A stretch of 24,643 nucleotides of DNA from an uncultured Clostridium sp. (GTDB taxonomy: Bacteria; Bacillota; Clostridia; Clostridiales; Clostridiaceae), in NCBI GenBank assembly GCA_934755305.1, contig CAKVLD010000045.1, positions 1 to 24,643 of the forward strand, read 5' to 3'. Within the stretch, counting starts at the first letter, position 1. Every line of letters begins with the position of its first letter. The notes beneath the pieces were generated by a model. That model saw only the letters and a list, made by a program, of their open reading frames with translations. It was not told the origin of the DNA and did not search any database. Shown here piece after piece: positions 15,518 to 22,488 of the stretch. The position numbers and the translations under genes were made by a program.

Positions 15518-15538
15518 CAAAAAAGCCCATATGGGCTT
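15518..15538 (-). terminator. Terminator of metA
   Basis: The perfect palindrome AAGCCCATATGGGCTT (15523-15538) is followed on the minus strand by TTTTGCTTTTT. It lies about 50 bp after the metA stop codon. Its U-tract runs into the inverted repeat at 15502-15516. Confidence 0.85.
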
Positions 15539-15590
15539 CTTCACCACATAATTATATAATACTTCACATACTACATAATTAATAGCTTTT

Positions 15591-16526
15591 TTATCTTTTA
15601 ACTATATGTTTTTGTATATCATTTCGATTAAATGGAGTATTTTGATATACACAATAATTTAACCAGTTTGCAAAAACTATATGTGCACTTCCTCTCCATT
15701 TCATAGGTGGAACTTTCTTTGGATCATCTTGAGGAAAATAATTTTTAGGAAGTTTTACTACTTCCCCCTTTTCCATATCTCTATCATATTCACCTTTTAA
15801 AGTATACCTATCATATTCTAAATGACCAGTAATAAATATTTTTCTATTATCCTTTGTAGCAACTATAAATACTCCTGCTTCATCTGAATCTGAAAGTATC
15901 TCTAATTCATCTATTTTTTCTATATCCTCTCTTCTTACTTCTGAATGTCTTGAATGAGGAGCAAAAAAATTATCACTTAATCCTCTAGTAAGCTCTGCTT
16001 TTTCATCAATAACATTATGAGAAAATACTCCAAAAAGCTTTTCTTCTAATATATATTTTGGGATACCATAATGATAATACAATCCCGCTTGAGATGCCCA
16101 GCAAATATGAAGAGTTGAAAATACATTACTATTACTCCACTCCATTATTTCTTTTAATTCATCCCAATAAGTTACATCTTCAAAATCCATTCTTTCAACT
16201 GGTGCCCCAGTTATTATTAGTCCATCAAATTTTTCATTACTAATTTCGTCAAAATAATTATAAAATTTATGTAGATGTTCTAATGGTGTATTTTGTGATG
16301 TATAGCTTCTAGTTTGTATTAAAGTTATTTCAACTTGTAAAGGTGTATTAGATAAATACCTTAATATTTGATTTTCTGCTTGTATCTTTTTAGGCATTAA
16401 ATTTAATACCGCTATCTTTAAAGGTCTTATATCTTGTGTATCTGCCCTCATATTATTCATTACAAATATATTTTCATCTCTTAAAACTGAATATGCTGGT
16501 AAGTCTGATGGTATTTTTATTGGCAT
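15591..16526 (-). CDS. metA: Homoserine O-acetyltransferase, MetA family
   Basis: The 311-residue enzyme acylates homoserine for methionine synthesis. Seen: MPIKIPSDLPA at the N-terminus, catalytic Cys142 in STLHICWASQAGLYYHYG, and His235/Glu237 in FITGHLEYDR. Residue 111 is Glu (ITGAPVERMDFEDV). In this family Glu at position 111 marks acetyl-CoA users such as Bacillus cereus MetA, while Gly marks succinyl-CoA users such as E. coli, so the acetyltransferase is predicted despite the common succinyltransferase label. The start agrees with the family N-terminus, but the ribosome site is weak. A clean promoter lies 31 bp upstream, leaving a leader too short for an S-box or T-box. Confidence 0.95.
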   Translation of the reverse strand: MPIKIPSDLPAYSVLRDENIFVMNNMRADTQDIRPLKIAVLNLMPKKIQAENQILRYLSNTPLQVEITLIQTRSYTSQNTPLEHLHKFYNYFDEISNEKFDGLIITGAPVERMDFEDVTYWDELKEIMEWSNSNVFSTLHICWASQAGLYYHYGIPKYILEEKLFGVFSHNVIDEKAELTRGLSDNFFAPHSRHSEVRREDIEKIDELEILSDSDEAGVFIVATKDNRKIFITGHLEYDRYTLKGEYDRDMEKGEVVKLPKNYFPQDDPKKVPPMKWRGSAHIVFANWLNYCVYQNTPFNRNDIQKHIVKR

Positions 16527-16556
16527 AATCTCAACATTGTCAAAACCTTATAAAAC

Positions 16557-16585
16557 TTTATAAAGCTTGTTTAATTCCTATTCAA
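16557..16585 (-). promoter_or_regulatory. Predicted sigma-A promoter of metA
   Basis: Minus-strand TTGAAT (16585-16580) and TATAAA (16562-16557) are 17 bp apart. The predicted transcript start near 16550 gives a leader of about 24 nt, so no methionine-sensing riboswitch fits in front of metA. Confidence 0.65.
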
Positions 16586-16637
16586 CGTGTTCTATTTTGA
16601 AAACTGTAACTTTAATCATCTACTTTAGTTTGAAATA

Positions 16638-16874
16638 TTATTCAATCTTATAATTAGATAACATTCTAATGAATAAGTTTTATTTGCTTTTCAAGTTTTG
16701 CAATGTTCTTAGTTTTGACATACTCCTTTCCTTTTTATTCTTTTCATATTTTGTTGAACATTGTCTTTATTTCCTATTTAGAAGCTTTTTTAATCTTCTA
16801 ATCTCTTTAGTTTTATTTATATTCTTAAAAGTAATACCATTACTACATACTACTAAATTCTTAACATCACCATC
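16638..16874 (-). pseudogene. Decayed TnpB (IS200/IS605 family) internal fragment
   Basis: On the minus strand one frame of 79 codons, broken only by two in-frame stops, reads NLVVCSNGITFKNINKTKE, then IRRLKKLLNRK, stop, RQCSTKYEKNKKERSMSKL, then LQNLKSK, stop, NLFIRMLSNYKIE. This is the stretch of TnpB that follows the first RuvC acidic motif: D-G-x-K-x-L-x-V-x-S-x-G, then the basic R-R-L-x-K-x-L-x-R-x-Q-x-x-x-S-x-K-Y helix pair, then L-x-R-x-L-S-N. The usual DLG/DPG start is degraded, and no N-terminus, TnpA or element end is left. The plus-strand frame across the same bases is its shadow. Confidence 0.8.
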
Positions 16875-16901
16875 TATCCAATGCTTTCATTAGATAATCC
16901 T

Positions 16902-16928
16902 TTGAAAAAGTTCTTAAAACTTTTTCAA
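16902..16928. repeat. Perfect 11-bp inverted repeat
   Basis: TTGAAAAAGTT (16902-16912) and AACTTTTTCAA (16918-16928) flank a 5-nt loop, 28 bp upstream of the TnpB fragment on its own strand. It may be a remnant hairpin of the insertion element or an old terminator. A run of eight C (16950-16957) follows. Confidence 0.5.
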
Positions 16929-17054
16929 ATTTTCTTTAGCTGTCATAATCCCCCCCCAATACAATATTAAAGCATAAAATATACAAATTGTTAATATATA
17001 TATTAAAATTCCATATTTAAAAATTAAACTCAAAAATTTATTTATATTTCTCTC

Positions 17055-17083
17055 TTTATATTTTTTTCTTTTTCGCATATAAT
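17055..17083 (+). promoter_or_regulatory. Predicted sigma-A promoter of adenine deaminase
   Basis: TTTATA (17055-17060) and a perfect TATAAT (17078-17083) are 17 bp apart. The transcript would carry a leader of about 80 nt before the ATG at 17170. Confidence 0.6.
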
Positions 17084-17106
17084 ATTTATTAAAAAATTAT
17101 TATTTC

Positions 17107-17167
17107 TTAATCACTTTTTTAAGTTTTTAAGCTATATAAATATTTTTTTACAAAATGAGGTGATTAA
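17107..17167 (+). promoter_or_regulatory. Possible ribosome-site sequestering hairpin in the adenine deaminase leader
   Basis: TTAATCAC (17107-17114) is perfectly complementary to GTGATTAA (17160-17167), and pairing extends over the Shine-Dalgarno bases GAG (17157-17159) through T-G and T-A pairs, giving about 11 pairs with a 39-nt loop. Formation of this stem would hide the ribosome site GAGGTGAT. No purine riboswitch core is present. The pairing is visible; regulation is inferred. Confidence 0.4.
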
Positions 17168-17169
17168 AA

Positions 17170-18900
17170 ATGAAAAAAATAGAATTAATAAATAAAATAA
17201 AAAGTTCTTCTAAAATTACTCCTTGTGACCTAGTTATAAAAAACATATCTATAGTAGATGTTTTCTCACAAGATTATTATGTAAGTGATGTTGCTATAAA
17301 AGATGGGTATATAATTGGTATTGGTCATTATGAAGGTAATATTGTTATAGACGGTACTAACCAATATATCTGTCCAGGTCTTATTGATGCTCATATTCAT
17401 GTAGAATCCTCATTAACGACACCAATTGAATATTCAAAAGCTGCTTTATTGCATGGAATAACAACAGTTATAGCTGATCCTCATGAAATAGCAAATGTAT
17501 TAGGTAGAAAAGGTATAGATTTAATGCTTTCTCTCAGCCAAAATTCACTATTAGATTTTTATTTTATGCTACCTTCTTGTGTACCAGCTACACCTTTCGA
17601 AAATTCTGGTGCTATTTTAAAAAATGAAGATTTAGCGGATTTATATAACCATCCAAAAGTTTTAGGTCTTGGTGAAGTAATGGACTCTCCTTCTGTAATT
17701 AATTTAGAAGATGACATGATAAATAAATTACTCACTTGCATAAATAATAATAAATTAATAGATGGACATTGTGCAGGATTTAATAAAGATCTTATAAATG
17801 CGTATAGAGCTGTAAATGTAAGAACAGATCATGAATGCTCTACTGAAGAAGAAGTAATTGATAAATTAAGACGTGGATTATATATTTTAATACGTGAAGG
17901 TACTGTTGCAAAAAACCTAGAAGATTTAATTCCATTAGTTAATGAAAGAAATAGTAGACGTTTTTGTTTTTGCTCAGATGATAAACATATCGACGAATTA
18001 TTAAAGTTTGGAACTATTGATTCCTCAATAAGAAAATCTATAGAAATTGGATTGAATCCTGCTACAGCTATACAAATTGCCACATTAAATTCTGCTGAAT
18101 GTTATAAACTTGATAACTTAGGTGCTATTGCCCCTGGTTACAAAGCAGATTTCTTAATTCTTGATAATTTAGAATCATTTAAAATTAATAAAGTTTTTAA
18201 AAATGGTAATCTTGTAGTTTCCAATAATAAACTAATTCACGACATAACACCTAATAAAATAGAAACAATTAATTCTATAAATATGCCTGACTTAAATATA
18301 GATTCTTTCAATATTGATATAAAAAATAAATCTATTCTAAATATAATTGAAATTAATCCAAATAAATTGGAAACAAATCATTTAAAGGTTAATATTACAG
18401 ACTTAAATTTAACAAATAATTTTCATTCCTTAACAAAATATGATTATTTAAAAACTGCAGTAATAGAAAGACATAATTCAACTGGAAATATAGGACTTGG
18501 TATATTAAAGGGATTAAAGTTAGAAAATGGAGCTATAGCCACTACTATTGCTCATGATTCTCATAATATAATTGTATCAGGTACAAATGATGAAGATATG
18601 CTATTTGCTGTTAATAAACTTAAAGAAATGGGCGGTGGTATAGTTATAGTCTCTAAAGAAAAAGTGATAGCAGAAGTTAAATTAGAGCTAGCGGGACTTA
18701 TGACTACACGACCTTTAAATCAAATTTTAGATGATTTAGAAAAAATACATGCAGCTCTAAAAACTTTAGCACCTTCGATTACTTTTAATCCATTTTTAAC
18801 TCTATCTTTTTTAGCTCTGCCTGTTATCCCAAACATTAAATTAACTGATAAAGGACTCTTTGATGTTAATAACTTCAAGTTTATAGAGATTGCTGAATAA
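17170..18900 (+). CDS. ade: Adenine deaminase
   Basis: The 576-residue amidohydrolase converts adenine to hypoxanthine and ammonia in purine salvage. Seen: metal-binding LIDAHIHVESS (His75, His77), IADPHEIANV (Asp103, His105), LGLGEVMD, IDGHCAGF, RTDHECS and the catalytic-metal aspartates of CSDDKHID, followed by GAIAPGYKADFLILD at the barrel end. The C-terminal third is the adenine deaminase-specific domain with GIVIVSKEKVIAEVKLELAGLM. Length is typical (about 580-600). GAGGTGAT lies before the ATG. It stands alone between a decayed transposase fragment and a strong terminator. Confidence 0.96.
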   Translation: MKKIELINKIKSSSKITPCDLVIKNISIVDVFSQDYYVSDVAIKDGYIIGIGHYEGNIVIDGTNQYICPGLIDAHIHVESSLTTPIEYSKAALLHGITTVIADPHEIANVLGRKGIDLMLSLSQNSLLDFYFMLPSCVPATPFENSGAILKNEDLADLYNHPKVLGLGEVMDSPSVINLEDDMINKLLTCINNNKLIDGHCAGFNKDLINAYRAVNVRTDHECSTEEEVIDKLRRGLYILIREGTVAKNLEDLIPLVNERNSRRFCFCSDDKHIDELLKFGTIDSSIRKSIEIGLNPATAIQIATLNSAECYKLDNLGAIAPGYKADFLILDNLESFKINKVFKNGNLVVSNNKLIHDITPNKIETINSINMPDLNIDSFNIDIKNKSILNIIEINPNKLETNHLKVNITDLNLTNNFHSLTKYDYLKTAVIERHNSTGNIGLGILKGLKLENGAIATTIAHDSHNIIVSGTNDEDMLFAVNKLKEMGGGIVIVSKEKVIAEVKLELAGLMTTRPLNQILDDLEKIHAALKTLAPSITFNPFLTLSFLALPVIPNIKLTDKGLFDVNNFKFIEIAE

Positions 18901-18911
18901 CCTTATATATT

Positions 18912-18953
18912 GCATAGAAAGAATATATATTCTTTCTATGCATATATTTTTTT
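18912..18953. terminator. Terminator of adenine deaminase (bidirectional)
   Basis: A perfect 30-bp palindrome with arms GCATAGAAAGAATA / TATTCTTTCTATGC (18912-18941) followed by ATATATTTTTTTC. It lies 11 bp after the stop codon and ends convergent transcription with the HAD phosphatase gene. Confidence 0.85.
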
Positions 18954-18985
18954 CATGCATATATTTTTTTCATGCATATATTCTT
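18938..18985. repeat. Short tandem repeat, 17-bp unit, about 2.8 copies
   Basis: The unit ATGCATATATTTTTTTC occurs at 18938-18954 and 18955-18971 without change, and a third, altered partial copy starts at 18972. The first copy begins in the right arm of the terminator palindrome, so the T-tract of the terminator has been duplicated. Confidence 0.85.
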
Positions 18986-18993
18986 TTCTTTAA

Positions 18994-19797
18994 CTAAAGT
19001 ACAAATTTCTCTATAACTTCTGCTATTCCATCCTCATTATTAGAAGCTGTTATATAATTAGCTTTATTCTTAACTTCTTCAGTAGCATTTCCCATAGCAA
19101 CTCCTAAACCAGCATATTCTATCATATCTAAATCATTAGCAGCATCACCTACTGCTATTACTTCTTCTTCTTTTACATTTAAATAATCAGCTAGTGCTTT
19201 TAAACCTCTACCTTTTCCAGATGCTTTATTAATTACTTCTAAGAAAACTGGAGTACTCTTAACTACAGTATACTTTTCATATATTTCTTTTGGTAGATTT
19301 TCTATTGCTCTATCTAATATTTCTGATTCATCAATAAACATTACTTTTACTATATGCTCATCTTCTGCCACTTCTGCAAAATCACAAACATTTATATCTA
19401 TTTCATTTAGCTTTGCTTCAACTTCTGTATATTTACTTACCTTAGGAGTTATTAAACCTCTCTTTGGTGAAAAAGCATGTATATTTACACCTAAAGTACT
19501 ACTTATATCATTTAAATAATGAAGATCCTTTCCTGTTAGACCTACTTCAAATATAACTTCTTCACTTTTTGTTTTTTGAACTAATCCACCATTAAAACTA
19601 AGTACGTATTCATCATTATCTATTAAATCAAGTTCTTTTAAATATCTCTTTAATCCATCAACAGGTCTACCTGATGCTAGAACAATTTTAACACCTTTTT
19701 CTCTAGCTTTTCTTAAAGCGTTTTTAGTTTTTTCTGTAACTATTTTATTATCATTTAATAAAGTTCCATCCATATCTAATGCGATAATTTTATACAT
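18994..19797 (-). CDS. Cof-type HAD-IIB family sugar/nucleotide phosphatase
   Basis: A 267-residue soluble phosphatase. Motif I is ALDMDGTLLND (nucleophile Asp8, Asp10), motif II LASGRP, motif III the Lys in NKASGKG, motif IV VGDAANDLDMI, followed by the family hallmark GLGVAMGNA. A type IIB cap lies between motifs II and III (about residues 85-185). Members act on sugar phosphates, pyridoxal phosphate, FMN or nucleotides; the substrate is not deducible. The start is preceded by GGAGGAG. An extended -10 TGATATAAT lies upstream at 19831-19839. Confidence 0.95.
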   Translation of the reverse strand: MYKIIALDMDGTLLNDNKIVTEKTKNALRKAREKGVKIVLASGRPVDGLKRYLKELDLIDNDEYVLSFNGGLVQKTKSEEVIFEVGLTGKDLHYLNDISSTLGVNIHAFSPKRGLITPKVSKYTEVEAKLNEIDINVCDFAEVAEDEHIVKVMFIDESEILDRAIENLPKEIYEKYTVVKSTPVFLEVINKASGKGRGLKALADYLNVKEEEVIAVGDAANDLDMIEYAGLGVAMGNATEEVKNKANYITASNNEDGIAEVIEKFVL

Positions 19798-19830
19798 AAA
19801 GAATCTCCTCCAATTTTGTGAATATGACTT

Positions 19831-19839
19831 ATTATATCA
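19831..19839 (-). promoter_or_regulatory. Extended -10 promoter of the Cof-type phosphatase gene
   Basis: Minus-strand TGATATAAT (19839-19831) is a perfect extended -10 (TGnTATAAT). The -35 region is poor, as is usual for this class. A 20-nt gap leads to the GGAGGAG ribosome site. Confidence 0.55.
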
Positions 19840-19922
19840 TATAAATTTATGTTTTTATCTACATATTTTTTAATACATCTTCACAAACTAACTTTAGTGT
19901 CACATTTTAGGAGGTGTTTTTT

Positions 19923-20843
19923 ATGAAAAAAATATTAATTATTTTAATATTATTTATATTTATTTCTTTAACATTTAATGGATTCACTATAAAAGCTATT
20001 TCTAGAGATTATGATAAATATATATTAAAATTGGATTTTATAGATGAAGATAATCTTCCTTTCAATTTTAGAAAAACTACTGATCTTAAAAGACTTGAAA
20101 ATAGCAACTTAGATTTAGTAGGACTTAATAAACTAAATATCTCTGGAAGTGCTGAATTTACTAAACTCTCATTAGAAGCTTTAAAAAGAAATATAGATTC
20201 TGATTTTCCTATAACCGTAGTAGATTTAAGAGCTGAAGCACATGGTTTTATAAATGGAAATGCTATAAACTGGATTGTTACCAAAGAAGAAATTGATGAA
20301 AACCATGAAATTTCTTTAGAACAAGTAACTGAAATAGAAAACAAATTGCTAGCTTCTATTCCTCTTAATAAATCCATTAGCTTATTAAAAACTAAAAATG
20401 ATAATAAAATAAATCTAATTCCTACATTAGTTGAAAATGAAATGAATCTAACTAAATCTACGAACTTAAATTATTTTAGAATTCCAGTAATAGATAATAA
20501 AAGGCCTACAGATGATATGGTAGATAGATTTATTATCTTTATTAATGATTTACCTAAAGATTATTGGATTCATTTCCATTGTGATATGGGTGACGGTCGC
20601 ACTACAACTTTTATGTCTATGTTTGATATGATGAGAAACTCAAATAATATAGAATTTAATAACATTCTAAAAAGGCAAGCTATGTTAGGTAATATAAATC
20701 TTGATATATTCGATGAAAGAGAACCACGTTTATTATTTTTGAAAAACTTTTATCAATATACAAGAGATAATAAAGATAACTTTAAGACCCTTTGGAGTGA
20801 ATGGATAAAAGAAAAAAATATTGAACCTTATCCCCAAAAATAA
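19923..20843 (+). CDS. Secreted PTP-like inositol polyphosphate phosphatase (phytase-like)
   Basis: The 306-residue protein has an N-terminal signal peptide or anchor (KK followed by a hydrophobic run to about residue 20). The mature part matches the cysteine-dependent PTP-like phytase family: VVDLRAEAHGFINGNAINW (about 99-117), YFRIPVIDNKRPTDDMVDRF, and the P-loop HFHCDMGDGRTTTF with nucleophile Cys220 and Arg226 (C-x5-R). It should remove phosphate from inositol polyphosphates or phosphotyrosine outside the cell. The frame is open from a GTG at 19914, but that GTG overlaps the AGGAGG ribosome site (19909-19914), so the ATG at 19923 is used. Its neighbour is ytaF, with a long inverted repeat between. 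Confidence 0.88.
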   Translation: MKKILIILILFIFISLTFNGFTIKAISRDYDKYILKLDFIDEDNLPFNFRKTTDLKRLENSNLDLVGLNKLNISGSAEFTKLSLEALKRNIDSDFPITVVDLRAEAHGFINGNAINWIVTKEEIDENHEISLEQVTEIENKLLASIPLNKSISLLKTKNDNKINLIPTLVENEMNLTKSTNLNYFRIPVIDNKRPTDDMVDRFIIFINDLPKDYWIHFHCDMGDGRTTTFMSMFDMMRNSNNIEFNNILKRQAMLGNINLDIFDEREPRLLFLKNFYQYTRDNKDNFKTLWSEWIKEKNIEPYPQK

Positions 20844-20854
20844 CACTTTATATT

Positions 20855-20917
20855 ACAATAAAAAGTATTATTTATATTATGATTTGTCTAATATATAAAA
20901 AAAATACTTTTTATTGT
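20855..20917. repeat. Perfect 15-bp inverted repeat with 33-nt loop
   Basis: ACAATAAAAAGTATT (20855-20869) and AATACTTTTTATTGT (20903-20917) lie 11 bp after the phytase-like gene. It could end that transcript, but no good T-tract follows the right arm and the loop is long for a terminator. Confidence 0.6.
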
Positions 20918-20998
20918 TATTTAATAGAGTCTTTTGTAACTAATAAATAAAAGAATCATACTATATTATTAACTAGAAATTTATTGGAGTACATTTCT

Positions 20999-21622
20999 AT
21001 GATTGAATCCCTGTTATTAGTATCTTCAGTTTGTATAGATGCCTTTGTTGCTAGCATAGCTTATGGAACTAATAAAATAAAAATCCCAGTAATTTCAGCA
21101 TTAATTATAAATATTATTGGTTCTTTTACATTAGGACTTTCTTTATTCTTTGGTGGTTTTGTAAAGAATTTCCTTCCCGGAAAACTTCCTATATATATAA
21201 GCTTTCTAATATTAATATTTATAGGTATATATAGATTATTTGAAGGTATCTTTAAGAATTATATTCGTAAAAGAAATTATTTAGACAAGCATCTCACACT
21301 AAAAATTTTTGATATTAATATTATTCTTCAAATATATGCTGATGAAATTAAAGCTGACCTTGATAAATCAAAAATACTAACTGCTAAAGAATCTTTATAT
21401 CTTGCTTTTGCTCTTTCTTTTGATAGTATTGCAGTTGGATTTGGTAGTAGTTTGGTTGGAGGGGGATATATTTTAGCTATTATTCTCTGTTTTATAATAG
21501 GACTTGCTACAGTAATCTTGGGACAGTTCCTTGGAAGAAAATTTTCTGAAAAATCGCCTTTAAATCTTTCTTGGTTATCCGGACTAATACTTATAATTCT
21601 GGCTATAACGAAACTTTTTTAA
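20999..21622 (+). CDS. ytaF: Sporulation membrane protein YtaF (MntP-like fold)
   Basis: The 207-residue protein has six hydrophobic segments in two homologous halves, each with an Asp in the membrane: DAFVASIAYG near residue 15 and LSFDSIAVGFGSS near 140. This is the YtaF/MntP pattern, with a charged central loop that is longer than in MntP and typical of YtaF. MntP exports manganese; YtaF is linked to sporulation, and its transport substrate is not established. The frame can be opened at a TTG (20984), but this lies within the GGAG ribosome site, so the ATG at 20999 is the start. No yybP-ykoY manganese riboswitch precedes it. A bidirectional terminator follows. Confidence 0.85.
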   Translation: MIESLLLVSSVCIDAFVASIAYGTNKIKIPVISALIINIIGSFTLGLSLFFGGFVKNFLPGKLPIYISFLILIFIGIYRLFEGIFKNYIRKRNYLDKHLTLKIFDINIILQIYADEIKADLDKSKILTAKESLYLAFALSFDSIAVGFGSSLVGGGYILAIILCFIIGLATVILGQFLGRKFSEKSPLNLSWLSGLILIILAITKLF

Positions 21623-21630
21623 ACTACTAA

Positions 21631-21665
21631 GGACAAATGTTTAAGATTTATTTAAACATTTGTCC
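21631..21665. terminator. Bidirectional terminator between ytaF and the 45-residue protein gene
   Basis: A perfect 14-bp stem GGACAAATGTTTAA / TTAAACATTTGTCC with a 7-nt loop, followed by TATTTCTTAT on the plus strand. Confidence 0.85.
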
Positions 21666-21686
21666 TATTTCTTATACTATAAAGAC

Positions 21687-21824
21687 TTACTTTATTTCTT
21701 CTCCTTGATGATTTGTGTAATAATCTGATTTTCGTGGATTTCCTACATTATTTTGACCTTGATGTAACCTTTGTCTTCTTTCGCCTTTTTGCATTGGATT
21801 TCCAAGACCATCTTTATTTTTCAT
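21687..21824 (-). CDS. Small hydrophilic protein, 45 residues
   Basis: A short frame from ATG 21824 to TAA 21687 with a strong ribosome site (GAGGTGATGATT before the ATG). The product is rich in Asn, Gly, Gln, Arg and Lys (begins MKNKDGLGNPMQKGERR, ends NHQGEEIK), with no hydrophobic stretch. Its size and composition resemble small clostridial spore-associated or acid-soluble proteins, but I do not recognise a family. A terminator lies directly behind it. The clean ribosome site and terminator make it a real gene. Confidence 0.72.
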   Translation of the reverse strand: MKNKDGLGNPMQKGERRQRLHQGQNNVGNPRKSDYYTNHQGEEIK

Positions 21825-21873
21825 AATCATCACCTCATAAATATTATGTCCAAAAAACATAATAATATAAACT

Positions 21874-21992
21874 TTATTTTATTTTTTCAGCTAAAGGATA
21901 TTCCTCTTCCTTAGTATCCACACTAATAGATAAAACTCATGTAATTTTTGTTGTTGAATAGCTTTAGATAAATGCTTATTTTTCATCATACC
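21874..21992 (-). pseudogene. Decayed TnpB (IS200/IS605 family) fragment with internal deletion
   Basis: On the minus strand, GMM then KNKHLSKAIQQQKLHEF reads as the TnpB segment before the second RuvC region (compare the family pattern M-K-N-x-x-L-A/S-K-A/S-I). It then jumps by a frame change to ISVDTKEEEYPLAEKIK and a stop, which looks like a TnpB C-terminal tail. The intervening RuvC and zinc-ribbon region is missing. It ends near the stop codon of the 21998-22405 gene, with no element ends visible. The first part is a good match by eye; the tail is less certain. Confidence 0.62.
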
Positions 21993-21997
21993 ATATA

Positions 21998-22405
21998 TTA
22001 TACTTCAAGTTCTTCTATTTCAATTTCAAATGTTCCACAACCAGCACAAATAATTAAACTAACTATATAACTATTATCAGCTTTACCAGCTCTTTTCATT
22101 TTAGTAAAACTAATTTTTTCCTCTTCCACTTTAAAACTATCCCAAACTATCTTATTATCTTTGGTATATAAATAAAAATGATATTCATAAAAAGGATATG
22201 CCTTAAGGTTATTATTTAATTCACTTTTACACTCTACGCAAGGAGAGCTATAATAAGCTTTTTCGAAATCTAATTCTTTTCCTTCTAATATTTTTAATAT
22301 TTCTTTTTCATCAATATCCTTTATAGGATTTTCCTCATCATTTAAAAATCCTCCAAAAGAATTGTTATCTAAGATATATTCTTTGTCATTTATCAATACT
22401 TTCAT
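21998..22405 (-). CDS. Conserved clostridial protein with two Cys pairs (DUF3785-like)
   Basis: A soluble protein of 135 residues. It holds C-x2-C in SSPCVECKSEL (about 56-59) and C-x2-C in IICAGCGTFEIE (about 120-123), which could form one zinc site. The middle (about 70-110) alternates like a beta sheet (YPFYEYHFYLYTKDNKIVWDSF). It resembles the uncharacterised clostridial DUF3785 family as I remember it; this is not confirmed. The start is taken from the conserved-looking MKVLINDKEYIL and is preceded by AAAGGA. A TnpB remnant lies directly behind it. Confidence 0.72.
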   Translation of the reverse strand: MKVLINDKEYILDNNSFGGFLNDEENPIKDIDEKEILKILEGKELDFEKAYYSSPCVECKSELNNNLKAYPFYEYHFYLYTKDNKIVWDSFKVEEEKISFTKMKRAGKADNSYIVSLIICAGCGTFEIEIEELEV

Positions 22406-22488
22406 TATGTATTCATCCTTTCCTTATCATTACAATCATTATACTATAATAATTGTTCTTTGAGAATTAATACAAATTTTCTGCTCTT

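Noticed and set aside
16527..16640. S-box or T-box leader upstream of metA
   Set aside because: The good promoter at 16557-16585 leaves only about 24 nt of leader, and no conserved motif of either family is present.
16669..16893. Plus-strand frame of 74 residues, rich in Phe and Leu
   Set aside because: It has no ribosome site and lies exactly over the decayed minus-strand TnpB fragment; its composition is that of an antisense shadow.
16950..17169. Purine riboswitch upstream of adenine deaminase
   Set aside because: The conserved purine riboswitch core and its two loop sequences are absent; only the simple complement to the ribosome site is seen.
18938..18985. CRISPR-like repeat array
   Set aside because: The 17-bp units are directly adjacent without spacers, so this is a simple tandem repeat.
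20918..20998. Manganese (yybP-ykoY) riboswitch before ytaF
   Set aside because: No conserved riboswitch core was found; the region is plain AT-rich DNA behind an inverted repeat.
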